This document shows positions 45,343 to 54,669 of a stretch of DNA of 64,000 bases, piece after piece. The notes beneath the pieces are model-generated. The model searched no databases and was not told the origin of the DNA. It saw nothing but the letters and a program-made list of their open reading frames with translations. This DNA is from Psychrobacter arcticus 273-4 (GTDB lineage: Bacteria > Pseudomonadota > Gammaproteobacteria > Pseudomonadales > Moraxellaceae). Position numbers and translations under genes: made by a program. The stretch spans positions 1,302,001 to 1,366,000 of the forward strand of contig NC_007204.1 in assembly GCF_000012305.1 (NCBI RefSeq), in the 5' to 3' direction. The stretch's first letter is position 1. Each line of letters starts with the position of its first letter.

Positions 45343-48300
45343 TTAATCATCTAGACCGTCTAGTGCGGCAAACATTGGCTCATACAGCGGCTGCGCTAAG
45401 GTGGATAACGCTGCTGACAGCGCTTTAAACGCATCTTGGTCACGCAGTACGTATTGCCAAATGGCGTGCTGCGAGCAGGTATCGTATATTGTGTCTGAGT
45501 AATAGCTAGGCCTTAACCAATCTGAGAAATCTGCTCGTTTTGGCCAATAGCTGCCGATTTCGTCCCCACTTTCTTCAGCTTGTAGACACTTATCAAGATA
45601 ACTGAGTGCATATTCTGGCAGTAACGTAATGGGCACCTGACCCGATAGCTTGGCAAAAACTGCCCACTTTATCAGCTCAACGACTGCATCTTCATACACA
45701 ATAGGACTTAGCTTAAATGCAGTTACTTTTTCATACTTTTTGATTTGTGAGCTGGGCTTATTAAAGCGCCAAATGCTCACTCCATCATTTGATGCCGCTT
45801 GCTCAGCAGTGGTGCGTCTGGCAACTTGCCAATACAAATGTGACAACCAAAACTTGAGTAAATGCCTAGGACTGGCAGAATTGGGCAATATGTTTAACCA
45901 CTGCTTGGGTGATTGCTCAGCATAGGACACGCCAGCCTGTAGATGAGAGCGGCTGTTGTGAGCATCTACAGGCACTGATATTGGTACTGAGCCTTTTATC
46001 TTAATGGCTTTTGGTAGCAGCTTGAGTAGTGAGTCATTATTTTTAAGAGGGTATTTATGAATCTCTGTCTGCTGCTCTGATGGGTGATTTGGCTCGTTAT
46101 TAATGCTATTCAGCACAGCTGCAAGCTCTATCTGAACGGGGTACTCAGAGGTTGGCGTTAGTAACGGCAAACCAGCAGTGCTATCTTCTTCAGCCTCATC
46201 AAAACCATTAGCAATTAACTGCTCTTTGAACTCCAAGCATTGCTGTTGCAGTTTTTGTTGTTGATTGGGCAATGTGGTTTGGCGAGCCACACCTGCCGGC
46301 ATAATTTTTTGATACATCAAGATCTGACTGTCTTGTTTAGCCTTGCCATCACCATTCTTATCGGTGGCATCGGTGGCCAGTTCATTTATCAAATGCTCTT
46401 TAATCTGATAGGTAGTCAAGCTGTCTAGAAACAGTGGCTCTTGATGCGCTATCGCTTCCTCGCCTTGCACCACATGCACCTTTTGAGTACGCAAAAAAGC
46501 CTTGGCAGGATGGCGCACTTGATAAGCCAACACCCCTTCAACGTCTATCTCCCCAATGTTAAATATAGTATCAAACACGGTTTTGATGAGCGCCTCATTC
46601 ATATCACTGACATCAGCAGTACTATCTAGCGCCAGCATGTCAATCAATGCAGACAAGGTTTGACTGCTTACTTGTCCCATCTGACCCAAACCTTGACCAA
46701 GTAGCTGAGCGATTGACTCGTATTGTTCTTTTGTCGGTAAGCCTACCAGCTGTGGATGCTCGCTTGCTACTCGTCCCTTCAAAGTATCAAACACGGCTTG
46801 CCAAAGCGGCGCAGGCGGAAATTGCTTTTTCTGAGCCAACTTGGTCTTGCGCATGGCTTTATTTAAAAGAACATCCAGCTCATCAGTCATATCAACAGTG
46901 CTATTGTCTCTAGCATTGTCCTGAATATCGTCAGCTCCCTCATTTAAACTAGGATTGGGATTGAGGTGGTTAGACTCTTGCTTAGAAACATCAGCGTCTT
47001 CAATTTCTGTTTCGAATAGACTCTCATGAAAAGGCAGTGCTGGATGCTCAGTTACCAGCCACTGCTTAATCAATTTAGGCAAATAGCGCTTGAGGCTCTC
47101 GGTAGTGGGGTCAATATTCTTAGGCAACGTTTCTAACGAGTTTACCTGCCACTGTATCTCACCTTGCAAAAACTGTAATAGCTCACTGATTGGGTTGGCT
47201 GGCAGGTGCTCATGAGTGTCCGTCAGGCTTTGACCGTTGTAGAACATCCAACAAGCACTACGTGCGCACAACAGCGCATCCAAAAACGCCCCATTATCAT
47301 CATCTTCACTGACTCTGTCGCCGCGACGGGCGTTGGTGGCTTTCATCAAATCATATCGGTTGTCACGCTCACGCCCAGGAAACTCAGAGAGGTTCATATT
47401 AAGCATTACTACTAACTCAAAAGGCACGTTTCTTAATGCACCAAATCGACCAAAGGTAATCACACCAGTAGGCTCAGCACTGACCTGCTGACTTTCAAGC
47501 TCTGACTCAATACTGTCTAGCATAAAGCTCAGCTTTAGCGGCAACTGCTCAACGCCTGCCAGCTTTTGCTCTACTTCTTTATTGGCACTATCAGCACTAG
47601 AGTACTGTTTATAATGACGGTTGGCTCGCAAACTGGATTTAAAGCCGTTCATAGCGTTATAGATGGCGCGCATGGTGCGTGTTTGATCAACATCGCCAAA
47701 GTAACGATGAATGACTTCTGTCTCAATTTGATCCAGCCAATCTTCCGCTTTCATCTTTTGCCTATGATCATCACGTCGTGCGACCAAACCCGCATAAATG
47801 CGGCAAAGGGCTTCAACAATCATCGCATCGTTTAGGCTCACCTGTGGCAGCGGCAAACTCATTTCTGGCAAGGTAGTACTTGGCCAATCATCCTGAGCTA
47901 AGGGATATAAGCAGTCGCTCAAACTGGCCTCTGGCATCACTAGACCTAACGTTAATCTATCTAGCGCTTGAGCAAAGCTAAATCGATAATCAAAGTCGTT
48001 ACTGTCTAGGGTTTGTTTAAGATGTAACTCATCAAAACCGCGGATAAAACCCGCCTCTACCAGTAAATCACAACCACGGCTCATTTGTTCGTGGGTCAGC
48101 CCAAAGCTTTCAAACAAGGGAGGTAGCATCAGCCAGTCTAAGACCTCAGGCGCTTCAAAACGGGCACTATGACTGCCTAACAGCTTATAAAAACCAATAA
48201 TGGCTTCCCATAGCTGACGAATATCTGCATCGACAACACCGGTTACCTTAGCAGGCAGTGTCAAACCATCTTGACCTTTACCACTGACAAAAATAGAGCT

Positions 48301-49881
48301 GATCAGAGCATGATGACGCTCAACATCAGGTAGCAAAACAACAATATCGGATATATGGCGTTTCTTTTCACCAGGTTTGATCGGTTCATTTAGCCAACGG
48401 CCAATCATAATACGCAACACTTCAAGCTGACGCTGCAAACTGTGACACGAATGAATGCTTAGGCTATTATCTTGCCAAGAGCTTACCCAAAAACGCTCTC
48501 TCTCAAAACGTTTGTTTTCTAACGCCTCATCTTCATACCAAGCCATTTCTGGTTTCTCTTTATCAAAGCTTGGCTCTATTTGCTTACTCACTGCTTGAGA
48601 GACTGTAGCGGCGGTTACTTGCTGAGTAGATTGCTCATCAAGCATCAGCACATCGTTTTGCAAACGTCGCAATAAACTTGGGCTATTTTGCGTAATTTGA
48701 GAATTATTAGCGTCATCAACATCATAGGCGCTATCATCAAAGCTAAAACCAAAATCATCATTTAAACCATCATCGCTATTCTCAAAGTTATCTTGCCACT
48801 CCACTAGCTCATCTTGGTATTGCTCATTACCCGACAAGTTAGCCAGCATGGCAAAAGTATCGCGCGACTGCTTCCCCAAACGTGACAGCAAGCTATGCCC
48901 ATAATCACGCAAAAATACACTTTCAGGGTTAATAATCTGCTGGCGCTGTAGCCATGACTTATCCACGATATCCGCCCAAAATAGCTTTGATGGATTGTAA
49001 TGCAACAGTGTGATGTCCATGTATTGCGATAGGCGCTGCAAAAAGTCGAGCTCAGTCTGTGGCAACTGCTGAATGGTAAAAATACGCAGTATTTTAGGCA
49101 ACTGAGCACGCTCATTTGCCTTGTTGTCTTTTAAGGCTGACCAAAAAGTGTTTTCAATTGTCACACGGTGCTGATGAACATCGGCAAATAGGTGCGACCA
49201 TAAGAATCGTTGCGCGACTTCTAACTCAACATAATGCTCCACCAACCAATCAGGCGTACCGCGCGCATACTTGTCAAAACGCAGTGACAATGCATCTTTA
49301 TCTGCTATCAATTCATCCACATTAAGCGGCTTGTTATGCGACCATAGCGCCAGCCAATCCTCACGATGGGTCAAATAGCGGTTAAACACCCTCGCCAAAT
49401 CGCTTGCCAGCTGCCAAATACGCGCATCTTGTTGCGCTTTATCTTGCTCCCCTCCTTCTTTTGGCTCATCAATCAAAGAGGCCAGCAGTGGGTTAACCGG
49501 ATGAGTTTCATCTTTAACAATCAACGCTTGATAGTAGGTCAAATACCCAAATAAGCGCCACTGCATCACGGTTGGTGACAGCACTGCAACTTCAGGCACA
49601 TTCAAAATTGCCGCTTCAGGGTCTATCTCTAACAAATATGCGTTATGGCGGGTTAACACATCCTGCATTAATGTCCACTGATACTGACCCCAAAATTTAG
49701 TACGCACCAAGGTACTAATCCCAGCGCGACTGGCAATGGTTTTATCCAACCAATCACCCAATACCATTGAGGGTACAATGACAATAAAAGGCTCAAAAAC
49801 AGGCTGATTCTTGGACTGATATTGCACAAGTAATTGATCAACAAGGTTTTCGGTGCGGTGCGATTGAATAATGGTAAACAT
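45343..49881 (-). CDS. recC: Exonuclease V subunit gamma
   Basis: A RecC of 1512 residues, much longer than the E. coli protein of about 1120. The start MFTIIQSHRTENLVDQLLVQ is the expected RecC N-terminus (Chi-scanning helicase-like domain). It lies 45 codons inside a longer open frame whose upstream part looks unrelated. Recognisable segments include NSLSIHSCHSLQRQLEVLR, SDIVVLLPDVERHHALI and VITFGRFGALRNVPFELVV with FPGRERDNRYDLMKA. Acidic low-complexity inserts (for example around residues 380-410 and 985-1020) are present. It is the first gene of the recCBD set, with no ptrA between recC and recB. Confidence 0.92.
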   Translation of the reverse strand: MFTIIQSHRTENLVDQLLVQYQSKNQPVFEPFIVIVPSMVLGDWLDKTIASRAGISTLVRTKFWGQYQWTLMQDVLTRHNAYLLEIDPEAAILNVPEVAVLSPTVMQWRLFGYLTYYQALIVKDETHPVNPLLASLIDEPKEGGEQDKAQQDARIWQLASDLARVFNRYLTHREDWLALWSHNKPLNVDELIADKDALSLRFDKYARGTPDWLVEHYVELEVAQRFLWSHLFADVHQHRVTIENTFWSALKDNKANERAQLPKILRIFTIQQLPQTELDFLQRLSQYMDITLLHYNPSKLFWADIVDKSWLQRQQIINPESVFLRDYGHSLLSRLGKQSRDTFAMLANLSGNEQYQDELVEWQDNFENSDDGLNDDFGFSFDDSAYDVDDANNSQITQNSPSLLRRLQNDVLMLDEQSTQQVTAATVSQAVSKQIEPSFDKEKPEMAWYEDEALENKRFERERFWVSSWQDNSLSIHSCHSLQRQLEVLRIMIGRWLNEPIKPGEKKRHISDIVVLLPDVERHHALISSIFVSGKGQDGLTLPAKVTGVVDADIRQLWEAIIGFYKLLGSHSARFEAPEVLDWLMLPPLFESFGLTHEQMSRGCDLLVEAGFIRGFDELHLKQTLDSNDFDYRFSFAQALDRLTLGLVMPEASLSDCLYPLAQDDWPSTTLPEMSLPLPQVSLNDAMIVEALCRIYAGLVARRDDHRQKMKAEDWLDQIETEVIHRYFGDVDQTRTMRAIYNAMNGFKSSLRANRHYKQYSSADSANKEVEQKLAGVEQLPLKLSFMLDSIESELESQQVSAEPTGVITFGRFGALRNVPFELVVMLNMNLSEFPGRERDNRYDLMKATNARRGDRVSEDDDNGAFLDALLCARSACWMFYNGQSLTDTHEHLPANPISELLQFLQGEIQWQVNSLETLPKNIDPTTESLKRYLPKLIKQWLVTEHPALPFHESLFETEIEDADVSKQESNHLNPNPSLNEGADDIQDNARDNSTVDMTDELDVLLNKAMRKTKLAQKKQFPPAPLWQAVFDTLKGRVASEHPQLVGLPTKEQYESIAQLLGQGLGQMGQVSSQTLSALIDMLALDSTADVSDMNEALIKTVFDTIFNIGEIDVEGVLAYQVRHPAKAFLRTQKVHVVQGEEAIAHQEPLFLDSLTTYQIKEHLINELATDATDKNGDGKAKQDSQILMYQKIMPAGVARQTTLPNQQQKLQQQCLEFKEQLIANGFDEAEEDSTAGLPLLTPTSEYPVQIELAAVLNSINNEPNHPSEQQTEIHKYPLKNNDSLLKLLPKAIKIKGSVPISVPVDAHNSRSHLQAGVSYAEQSPKQWLNILPNSASPRHLLKFWLSHLYWQVARRTTAEQAASNDGVSIWRFNKPSSQIKKYEKVTAFKLSPIVYEDAVVELIKWAVFAKLSGQVPITLLPEYALSYLDKCLQAEESGDEIGSYWPKRADFSDWLRPSYYSDTIYDTCSQHAIWQYVLRDQDAFKALSAALSTLAQPLYEPMFAALDGLDD

Positions 49882-50396
49882 AGAGGGTATTCTAATAGAG
49901 TTATGAGAGTGAATAATAAAGTGAAGTAGAACGTCATGACTGACTAATATACAACCGTATTTGCGATAACTTTTTAATGCCCAGTGCACATTGATGGCTA
50001 TTAAGCCATGCGCCAAAGAGCACGCCCAGTCAATGGTTCTTGATCGTTACTTCGCTGTATATCTGTTAACATAATGACTTGAATGTCATAATTAGCTTTA
50101 TAAAAATAAAAAAAGATGACCAACTATAAGTAATTCACTACCCATAAACCCAAGAAATTATAAAATAAGCGGATATTAGTGCGTCTTAGTGTGCCATCGA
50201 TACTTGCTATTTACTAGTTTATTCATCGTGGTGGCAGTACCTTACGACAGTCATTGTCGTGCTATTGAAACGGTTACTTTTATTAAAGATAATTTATCTG
50301 AAAAATAAGGTATTATTGCCACTATATTTGGCTATTTCATGTTGTTTTTACTTCATTATTTAATCATTCTTTATATTGACGAGATAACATAACACT
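49882..50396. other. Intergenic region between divergent recC and 50397 genes
   Basis: 515 bp of increasingly AT-rich DNA. The 135 bp next to recC stays open in the recC frame, but I judge it to be leader. The rest must hold the two outward promoters. I see no RNA gene, repeat or further ORF with a credible ribosome site. Confidence 0.5.
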
Positions 50397-50939
50397 ATGC
50401 CTTTGCGTCCCATTGATGCCATCTTTGTTCACCCTAAACGACGTTTGTATGTTGTATATTATCGCGGTGAGCTATGGGAATTACCACGGATGAAAATTGA
50501 TGATCAATCATGGCAAAATAGACAACCCTATACTGATGACAGTCGTGGGCTCTATCTCAGTATTCATCAAACCATTAGTGACCCTACACTCGCACAAAAA
50601 CTACGTACATTGAACTTGCCAGCGGCTATTCATGGCAGCACCTTACCGCGTTTTGAAGCATGGTGGGAAGCATTTGGTTTTAAATGGCTTAAAGATAAGC
50701 TTGCAACAGGTGAATCCCCATTAGCTGCGCACCAAGTTGTTGTGCCTAAAATGGATGCCGCTAAAGCGTTTGACAATCAGACGGCTTCCCCCTCAAACTA
50801 TCAAGCTGCACCATTAAATAATGACCGTACCATCAAGCAAAAAAGTGGTGAACAAAAAACAGCGGCCGTTGCAGACACAGATGTTTTTGCTGATATGTTG
50901 GCAGATTTGGCAAATGAAGTACTGGATCAAAAGCTTTAA
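50397..50939 (+). CDS. Hypothetical protein
   Basis: A 180-residue soluble protein. The N-terminal half is compact with many aromatics (IFVHPKRRLYVVYYRGELW, then RFEAWWEAFGFKWLKDKL). A polar low-complexity linker (about 115-160) leads to a short acidic helix (DVFADMLADLANEVLDQKL). No motif is recognised. It lies 72 bp before the anchored binding-protein-like gene and may be co-transcribed with it. Confidence 0.7.
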   Translation: MPLRPIDAIFVHPKRRLYVVYYRGELWELPRMKIDDQSWQNRQPYTDDSRGLYLSIHQTISDPTLAQKLRTLNLPAAIHGSTLPRFEAWWEAFGFKWLKDKLATGESPLAAHQVVVPKMDAAKAFDNQTASPSNYQAAPLNNDRTIKQKSGEQKTAAVADTDVFADMLADLANEVLDQKL

Positions 50940-51011
50940 ATCAAACTATATGTCACATATAGTGTTTTATGCAATTTTGAAATGAACCAATTAACAAAAG
51001 CGCGGTAATAT

Positions 51012-51830
51012 ATGAAAGACTACAAACTGCTATTAGTGGTGCTAATTATACTGCTGCTAGTTATTTTTATCGCTATCTTTACTTGGTTATGGACCAATAA
51101 TCGTGAAAACACAGATCCACTGCCTATCATGGCAAGTGAGAATGAATTTGCAACTGTCACAAATGACGAGGATACAGATACTGTTTCTAGCAGCACACTA
51201 TATATTCGCGCAGAAGAAAACCTACAAGTACCCTTAGACGATATCATCGTCAGTTTTGAGTCTCGTTATCCTCATATGCAGGTTCTGGCAAGCTATGTGC
51301 CTTCAAATGCTCTTTTAAGATTATCAAAAAACGATATCACTGCTCACAAGGGATCTGACTCTACTATTGATACAGATATAATCATCGCGAATAACGGCCT
51401 GTCCGAAGAATATCTCGCACTTTTACAGGCAAAGCTAACATTGGCTAAACACAAGAATAACCAAAGTCAGCCAAACACCAATGCAGTTACTATAGATGAT
51501 GGTAAGAACGATAATGAAAGTAGTGATAATAAAAAGATAACTGCCGAGAGTGATAATAAAGAGGCACGCACATTGAACTCTTTCAATTATGCTTTAAGAA
51601 ACAAACAAGCACTTCAAGGGGTTATTTTGACAGACAATACTGTCGCCATTAGCTTTCGCAACTTTTTACTCTCAAGTACTGGGCAAAGTATATTAGAGAA
51701 ATATGATTATTATAATATTGATGGTTATAAAAATAGCGTAAATGACTTGTTCAAGCCAACATCACAGGTAAAAAAAGCATCAGGCGATAACCCGGTAGAT
51801 GTCGCTGATGCACTAAGTAACGGCAAGTAA
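51012..51830 (+). CDS. Membrane-anchored, ModA-like binding-protein remnant or variant
   Basis: A 272-residue protein with an N-terminal transmembrane anchor (about 5-27, LLLVVLIILLLVIFIAIF) and no lipobox. Residues 60-100 (LYIRAEENLQVPLDDIIVSF) and 215-250 (FRNFLLSSTGQSILEKYDYY) resemble the first strand and last helices of ModA-type periplasmic molybdate-binding proteins. The middle is shortened and replaced by an Asp/Asn/Lys-rich stretch, so the ligand site is probably not intact. No modB or modC is adjacent. It may be a diverged scaffold rather than an active transporter component. Confidence 0.6.
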   Translation: MKDYKLLLVVLIILLLVIFIAIFTWLWTNNRENTDPLPIMASENEFATVTNDEDTDTVSSSTLYIRAEENLQVPLDDIIVSFESRYPHMQVLASYVPSNALLRLSKNDITAHKGSDSTIDTDIIIANNGLSEEYLALLQAKLTLAKHKNNQSQPNTNAVTIDDGKNDNESSDNKKITAESDNKEARTLNSFNYALRNKQALQGVILTDNTVAISFRNFLLSSTGQSILEKYDYYNIDGYKNSVNDLFKPTSQVKKASGDNPVDVADALSNGK

Positions 51831-51860
51831 AAACAAGACTCTCCATTTATCCAGTATTTA

Positions 51861-51889
51861 TTGCTTTTATGAGTGATTTTTTCTACAAT
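51861..51889 (+). promoter_or_regulatory. Candidate sigma-70 promoter of tRNA-Arg
   Basis: TTGCTT (51861-51866) and TACAAT (51884-51889) are separated by 17 bp, with transcription expected a few bases before the tRNA at 51903. The spacing and hexamers fit a strong promoter for a single tRNA unit. Confidence 0.6.
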
Positions 51890-51902
51890 ATCACTCTCTT
51901 GT

Positions 51903-51978
51903 GCGCCTATAGCTCAACAGGATAGAGCAGTTGCCTCCTAAGCGATCGATCGGGGTTCGAGTCCCTGTTGGCGCACCA
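51903..51978 (+). tRNA. tRNA-Arg (anticodon CCT)
   Basis: A 76-nt cloverleaf including an encoded CCA. The D arm is GCTCAACAGGATAGAGC, the anticodon loop CTCCTAA gives CCT, which reads AGG, and the T loop is TTCGAGT with a CGGGG/CCCTG stem. The acceptor stem pairs GCGCC with GGCGC, with a T-T mismatch at position 6. A terminator follows. tRNA-Arg(CCT) genes are known integration sites, and integrase debris lies just downstream. Confidence 0.93.
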
Positions 51979-51996
51979 TATAAATATACTATACCG

Positions 51997-52025
51997 CCCT
52001 GTTTGCATAGCTTACAGGGTTTTTT
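51997..52025 (+). terminator. Rho-independent terminator of tRNA-Arg
   Basis: CCCTGT and ACAGGG pair around about 11 bases and are followed by six T, 18 bp beyond the tRNA end. Confidence 0.8.
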
Positions 52026-52067
52026 ATTGCCTATATTATCCTGCCTTGTACTTTAAATAACTATTGC

Positions 52068-52088
52068 ATACTGTATAAATTACAGTAT
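52068..52088. repeat. Perfect 8-bp palindrome with 5-nt centre
   Basis: ATACTGTA, TAAAT and TACAGTAT form a symmetric site. ATACTGTA occurs a third time about 35 bp on. It lies between the tRNA and the integrase relic, where attachment or excisionase-type sites would be expected. Confidence 0.5.
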
Positions 52089-52121
52089 CACTGGGATTGA
52101 CCCCGATAGGATACTGTAAAA

Positions 52122-52247
52122 ATAGCAAAAATCGTTAAACCCCTAACAAACACGCAAGTTAGTCAATCAAAACCAAATGGTAAAATTCAAAACCTTACTG
52201 ATGGTGGTGGCTTTACGCCTATACAGAAACTAAACCAGGCAGCTTAA
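52122..52247 (+). pseudogene. N-terminal relic of a tyrosine integrase
   Basis: The frame reads AKIVKPLTNTQVSQSKPNGK followed by QNLTDGGGF, matching the arm-binding start of DUF4102-type integrases (PLTDTQVKxAKP ... LxDGGGL). The expected ATG is mutated to ATA, and the frame breaks after about 41 codons at TAA 52245. It lies 144 bp from the 3' end of tRNA-Arg, the normal place for an integrase of an island inserted in a tRNA. The 200 bp to the next frame hold only short incoherent stretches. Confidence 0.65.
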
Positions 52248-52448
52248 TTCTATTGATTAAGTGTCTTATGCTTGGGATGATTACCGAGCTACTCAATCAA
52301 AAATTTCGTTTTCAGGGCGGTGCCCATGTGGTGCCCAAACTATATTTGCCTTAGAACTCTAGACCTTTATAAAACCAAATATAATCTGTACTATCATGAA
52401 AAGCAGATATGATTTCAAAATAATAAAACCAAAAAACTGAGCCAACCT

Positions 52449-52733
52449 ATGAATTTTATTGATGTAGAGCCAACATTAGAGAACTACTGGCGAGCCATTA
52501 TTTTATTCGGTAAGAACACAGCGTCTTATAAATTTGCGCTTGCTAAAAGTTTAATCGATGTCAGTTTAGAAAGGAATTCTGATTTAATTTCACTCGAAGA
52601 CTTAGCCTTGCCGTATGCTATGCATTTATGCGAGCATCTGAAACACAGTCCGAAACAGAACAATAGAGGCAGTACTGGAAATGGTCAGTTTATGAATGCT
52701 TGCTTAGCATTTAATGATGGTCAGACATTTTGA
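52449..52733 (+). pseudogene. Truncated protein, probably the N-terminus of an HNH-type gene
   Basis: 94 codons starting MNFIDVEPTLENYWRAIILF and continuing with LEDLALPYAMHLCEHLKHSP, then NGQFMNACLAFNDGQTF and a stop. From memory, this opening resembles the N-terminal domain of HNH-endonuclease proteins of 300 or so residues found on islands. The nuclease part is absent. A further 34-codon frame (52717-52821, RHFDKSELLKTLLDVTYQ) overlaps and may be a separate gene start or a frameshifted continuation. It lies in tRNA-linked island debris. Confidence 0.45.
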
Positions 52734-52888
52734 CAAATCAGAGCTGTTAAAAACATTGTTGGACGTGACTTATCAGATTTATGATGAAGAAGGTTTTGAT
52801 TATAAGCGTGAGAAGATATAAATCTATGCGTGAGCATTTACGAGTGCTAGATTGATAAACGAGTCATTATTATTAAGCCCAATAAAAG

Positions 52889-53800
52889 CTAAGGTATAGA
52901 CTCGTCCCAATACGGTGGCGTGCCATAATATCCCTCCATAAAATCAATAAAGCACCTCACCTTGTGTGGCAGCAGTTTTCTATGGGCATAGACTGCATAT
53001 AAGCCCAAAGCCTCAGGTTCAATTTCTGGCAACACTACTACTAGTTTGCCACTGCTAATTGCTTCACTGATAATAAAAGTCGGCTGTAATACCAGTCCTG
53101 CGCCTGCAATAGCCGCTTCCACCAATACATCACCATTATTACTACGAAACTCGCTACCTTGCTTGAGGTATTTTGCTTTTAATAATTGGTGAATATTATC
53201 CTTACTATCCATATTCATATAGCTGTAATGCAAATATCGATGATGCTCTAAGTCTTTAGGTTGAGTAGGCGTGCCATGCTTATTAAGGTACTCAGGCGCG
53301 GCGCATAAAACCACGCGAATGGGTGCGACCTTCTTAGCAATTAGTGATGAGTTTTTCAATTGTCCAATGCGCAAGGCTACATCGAAACCCTCTTCGACAA
53401 TATCGACTTTACGATCAGTCAATTGTAGATCGACAGTGACCAATGGATAACGCATCTGAAAGTCAGTGATTAACTTGGCCATATGTTTTAAAGCAAAGGA
53501 TACTGGTGCACTGATTCTTAAGACGCCTTTGGGATTCTGCTGTAAGCCACCTAATTGTGATTCCATGTCATCAATATTAAGTAAAATCTGCTGTGCATGT
53601 CCAAAGTAATGACTACCAGCTTCGGTAAGGCTGACTTTACGAGTGGTGCGATTAAGCAGGCGTATATTTAGCTGCTCCTCCAACTTAGAGACATACTTGC
53701 TCACCAACTGAGGTGATAGCTGTAAGGTATTTGCCGCATTGCTAAAGCTTCCTTCGGTCACCACTGCTACAAAGGCACGCATCGCATCGATTCTATCCAT
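52889..53800 (-). CDS. LysR-type transcriptional regulator
   Basis: A 303-residue regulator with a textbook start (MDRIDAMRAFVAVVTEGSFS, NAANTLQLSPQLVSKYVSKL) and an effector domain of the large CrgA/AaeR-like group (GVLRISAPVSFALKHMAKLI, FDVALRIGQLKNSSLIAKK). It is divergent from the DoxX gene across 186 bp and most likely controls the doxX-dioxygenase pair in response to a quinone or electrophile. The effector is inferred from relatives. Confidence 0.9.
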   Translation of the reverse strand: MDRIDAMRAFVAVVTEGSFSNAANTLQLSPQLVSKYVSKLEEQLNIRLLNRTTRKVSLTEAGSHYFGHAQQILLNIDDMESQLGGLQQNPKGVLRISAPVSFALKHMAKLITDFQMRYPLVTVDLQLTDRKVDIVEEGFDVALRIGQLKNSSLIAKKVAPIRVVLCAAPEYLNKHGTPTQPKDLEHHRYLHYSYMNMDSKDNIHQLLKAKYLKQGSEFRSNNGDVLVEAAIAGAGLVLQPTFIISEAISSGKLVVVLPEIEPEALGLYAVYAHRKLLPHKVRCFIDFMEGYYGTPPYWDESIP

Positions 53801-53986
53801 ATTTCACCCTGTTTTTATTTGACCATCAAAATTAAACACCAAAACTAAATATCAAAGCTATTATCAATGATATGTTGTTAATTACTCAATATTGTCTATC
53901 TTACTCTTTTACTGTATTGATAGTAAAGTATGGTTATTCCAGGCATTAAATATCCTTCCTAAAATAAACCTAATGGAGTAATAACA

Positions 53987-54439
53987 ATGAAAATGTCAAT
54001 ACTGAATAGAATTTTACTATCTAAAGCGGGAGCTGCCGCTTTAATCCTTCGTGTACCCGTAGGTTTGATTTTGGCAGCACATGGTGCTCAAAAACTATTT
54101 GGCTGGTTTGGCGGTAATGGCCTAGCAGGAACTGCGCAATGGCTGAGCAGTATAGGCGTAGAGCCTGGTTTCCTAATGGCAATATTGGCAGGGGGTGCTG
54201 AGTTCTTTGGTGGTCTTGCCTTAGTATTAGGATTACTGACACGACCAGCTGCATTAGTCGCTGCATTCACTATGCTCGTTGCTATTTTTTCTGTTCATAT
54301 AAATAATGGGCTGTTTGTCGCTGATGGTGGCTATGAGTATGCCTTAGTATTGATGGTCGCTTTGATTGCTTTGGCAATACAAGGTGGCGGTTATCTCAGT
54401 ATGGATAATGCTTTATCAGAAAAATTAGATAATGTTTAA
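53987..54439 (+). CDS. DoxX family membrane protein
   Basis: A 150-residue protein with four transmembrane helices. It contains LILRVPVGLILAAHGAQKLF and FGWFGGNGLAGTAQWLSSIG, the DoxX signature, and the helix LAGGAEFFGGLALVLGLLTRPAALVAA. GGAG precedes the ATG. The family is linked to redox and quinone stress. It is followed by a class III dioxygenase in the same direction, a common pairing. Confidence 0.9.
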   Translation: MKMSILNRILLSKAGAAALILRVPVGLILAAHGAQKLFGWFGGNGLAGTAQWLSSIGVEPGFLMAILAGGAEFFGGLALVLGLLTRPAALVAAFTMLVAIFSVHINNGLFVADGGYEYALVLMVALIALAIQGGGYLSMDNALSEKLDNV

Positions 54440-54669
54440 TAATCATCATTAATAAATCAACATTTACTCGCTAATAGTAAGTGTCCATCTGAATTAATGG
54501 TAATTGGACTAAAAGCCGGTAACCTATATAAGATAAGAAAGCGATATTCACTTGCTTGTGACTTTAATATGCTTCGATGCGGCTGATCATTCTTTAAAAG
54601 CATTGAATTCCAATGGAATTGTGCCTGTGCATCTTGGCAGTATTTAGTAAAAATAATGGAGTGAAGCTA

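Noticed and set aside
49882..50016. 45-codon N-terminal extension of RecC
   Set aside because: The extension does not look like RecC, and MFTIIQSHR is the expected family start.
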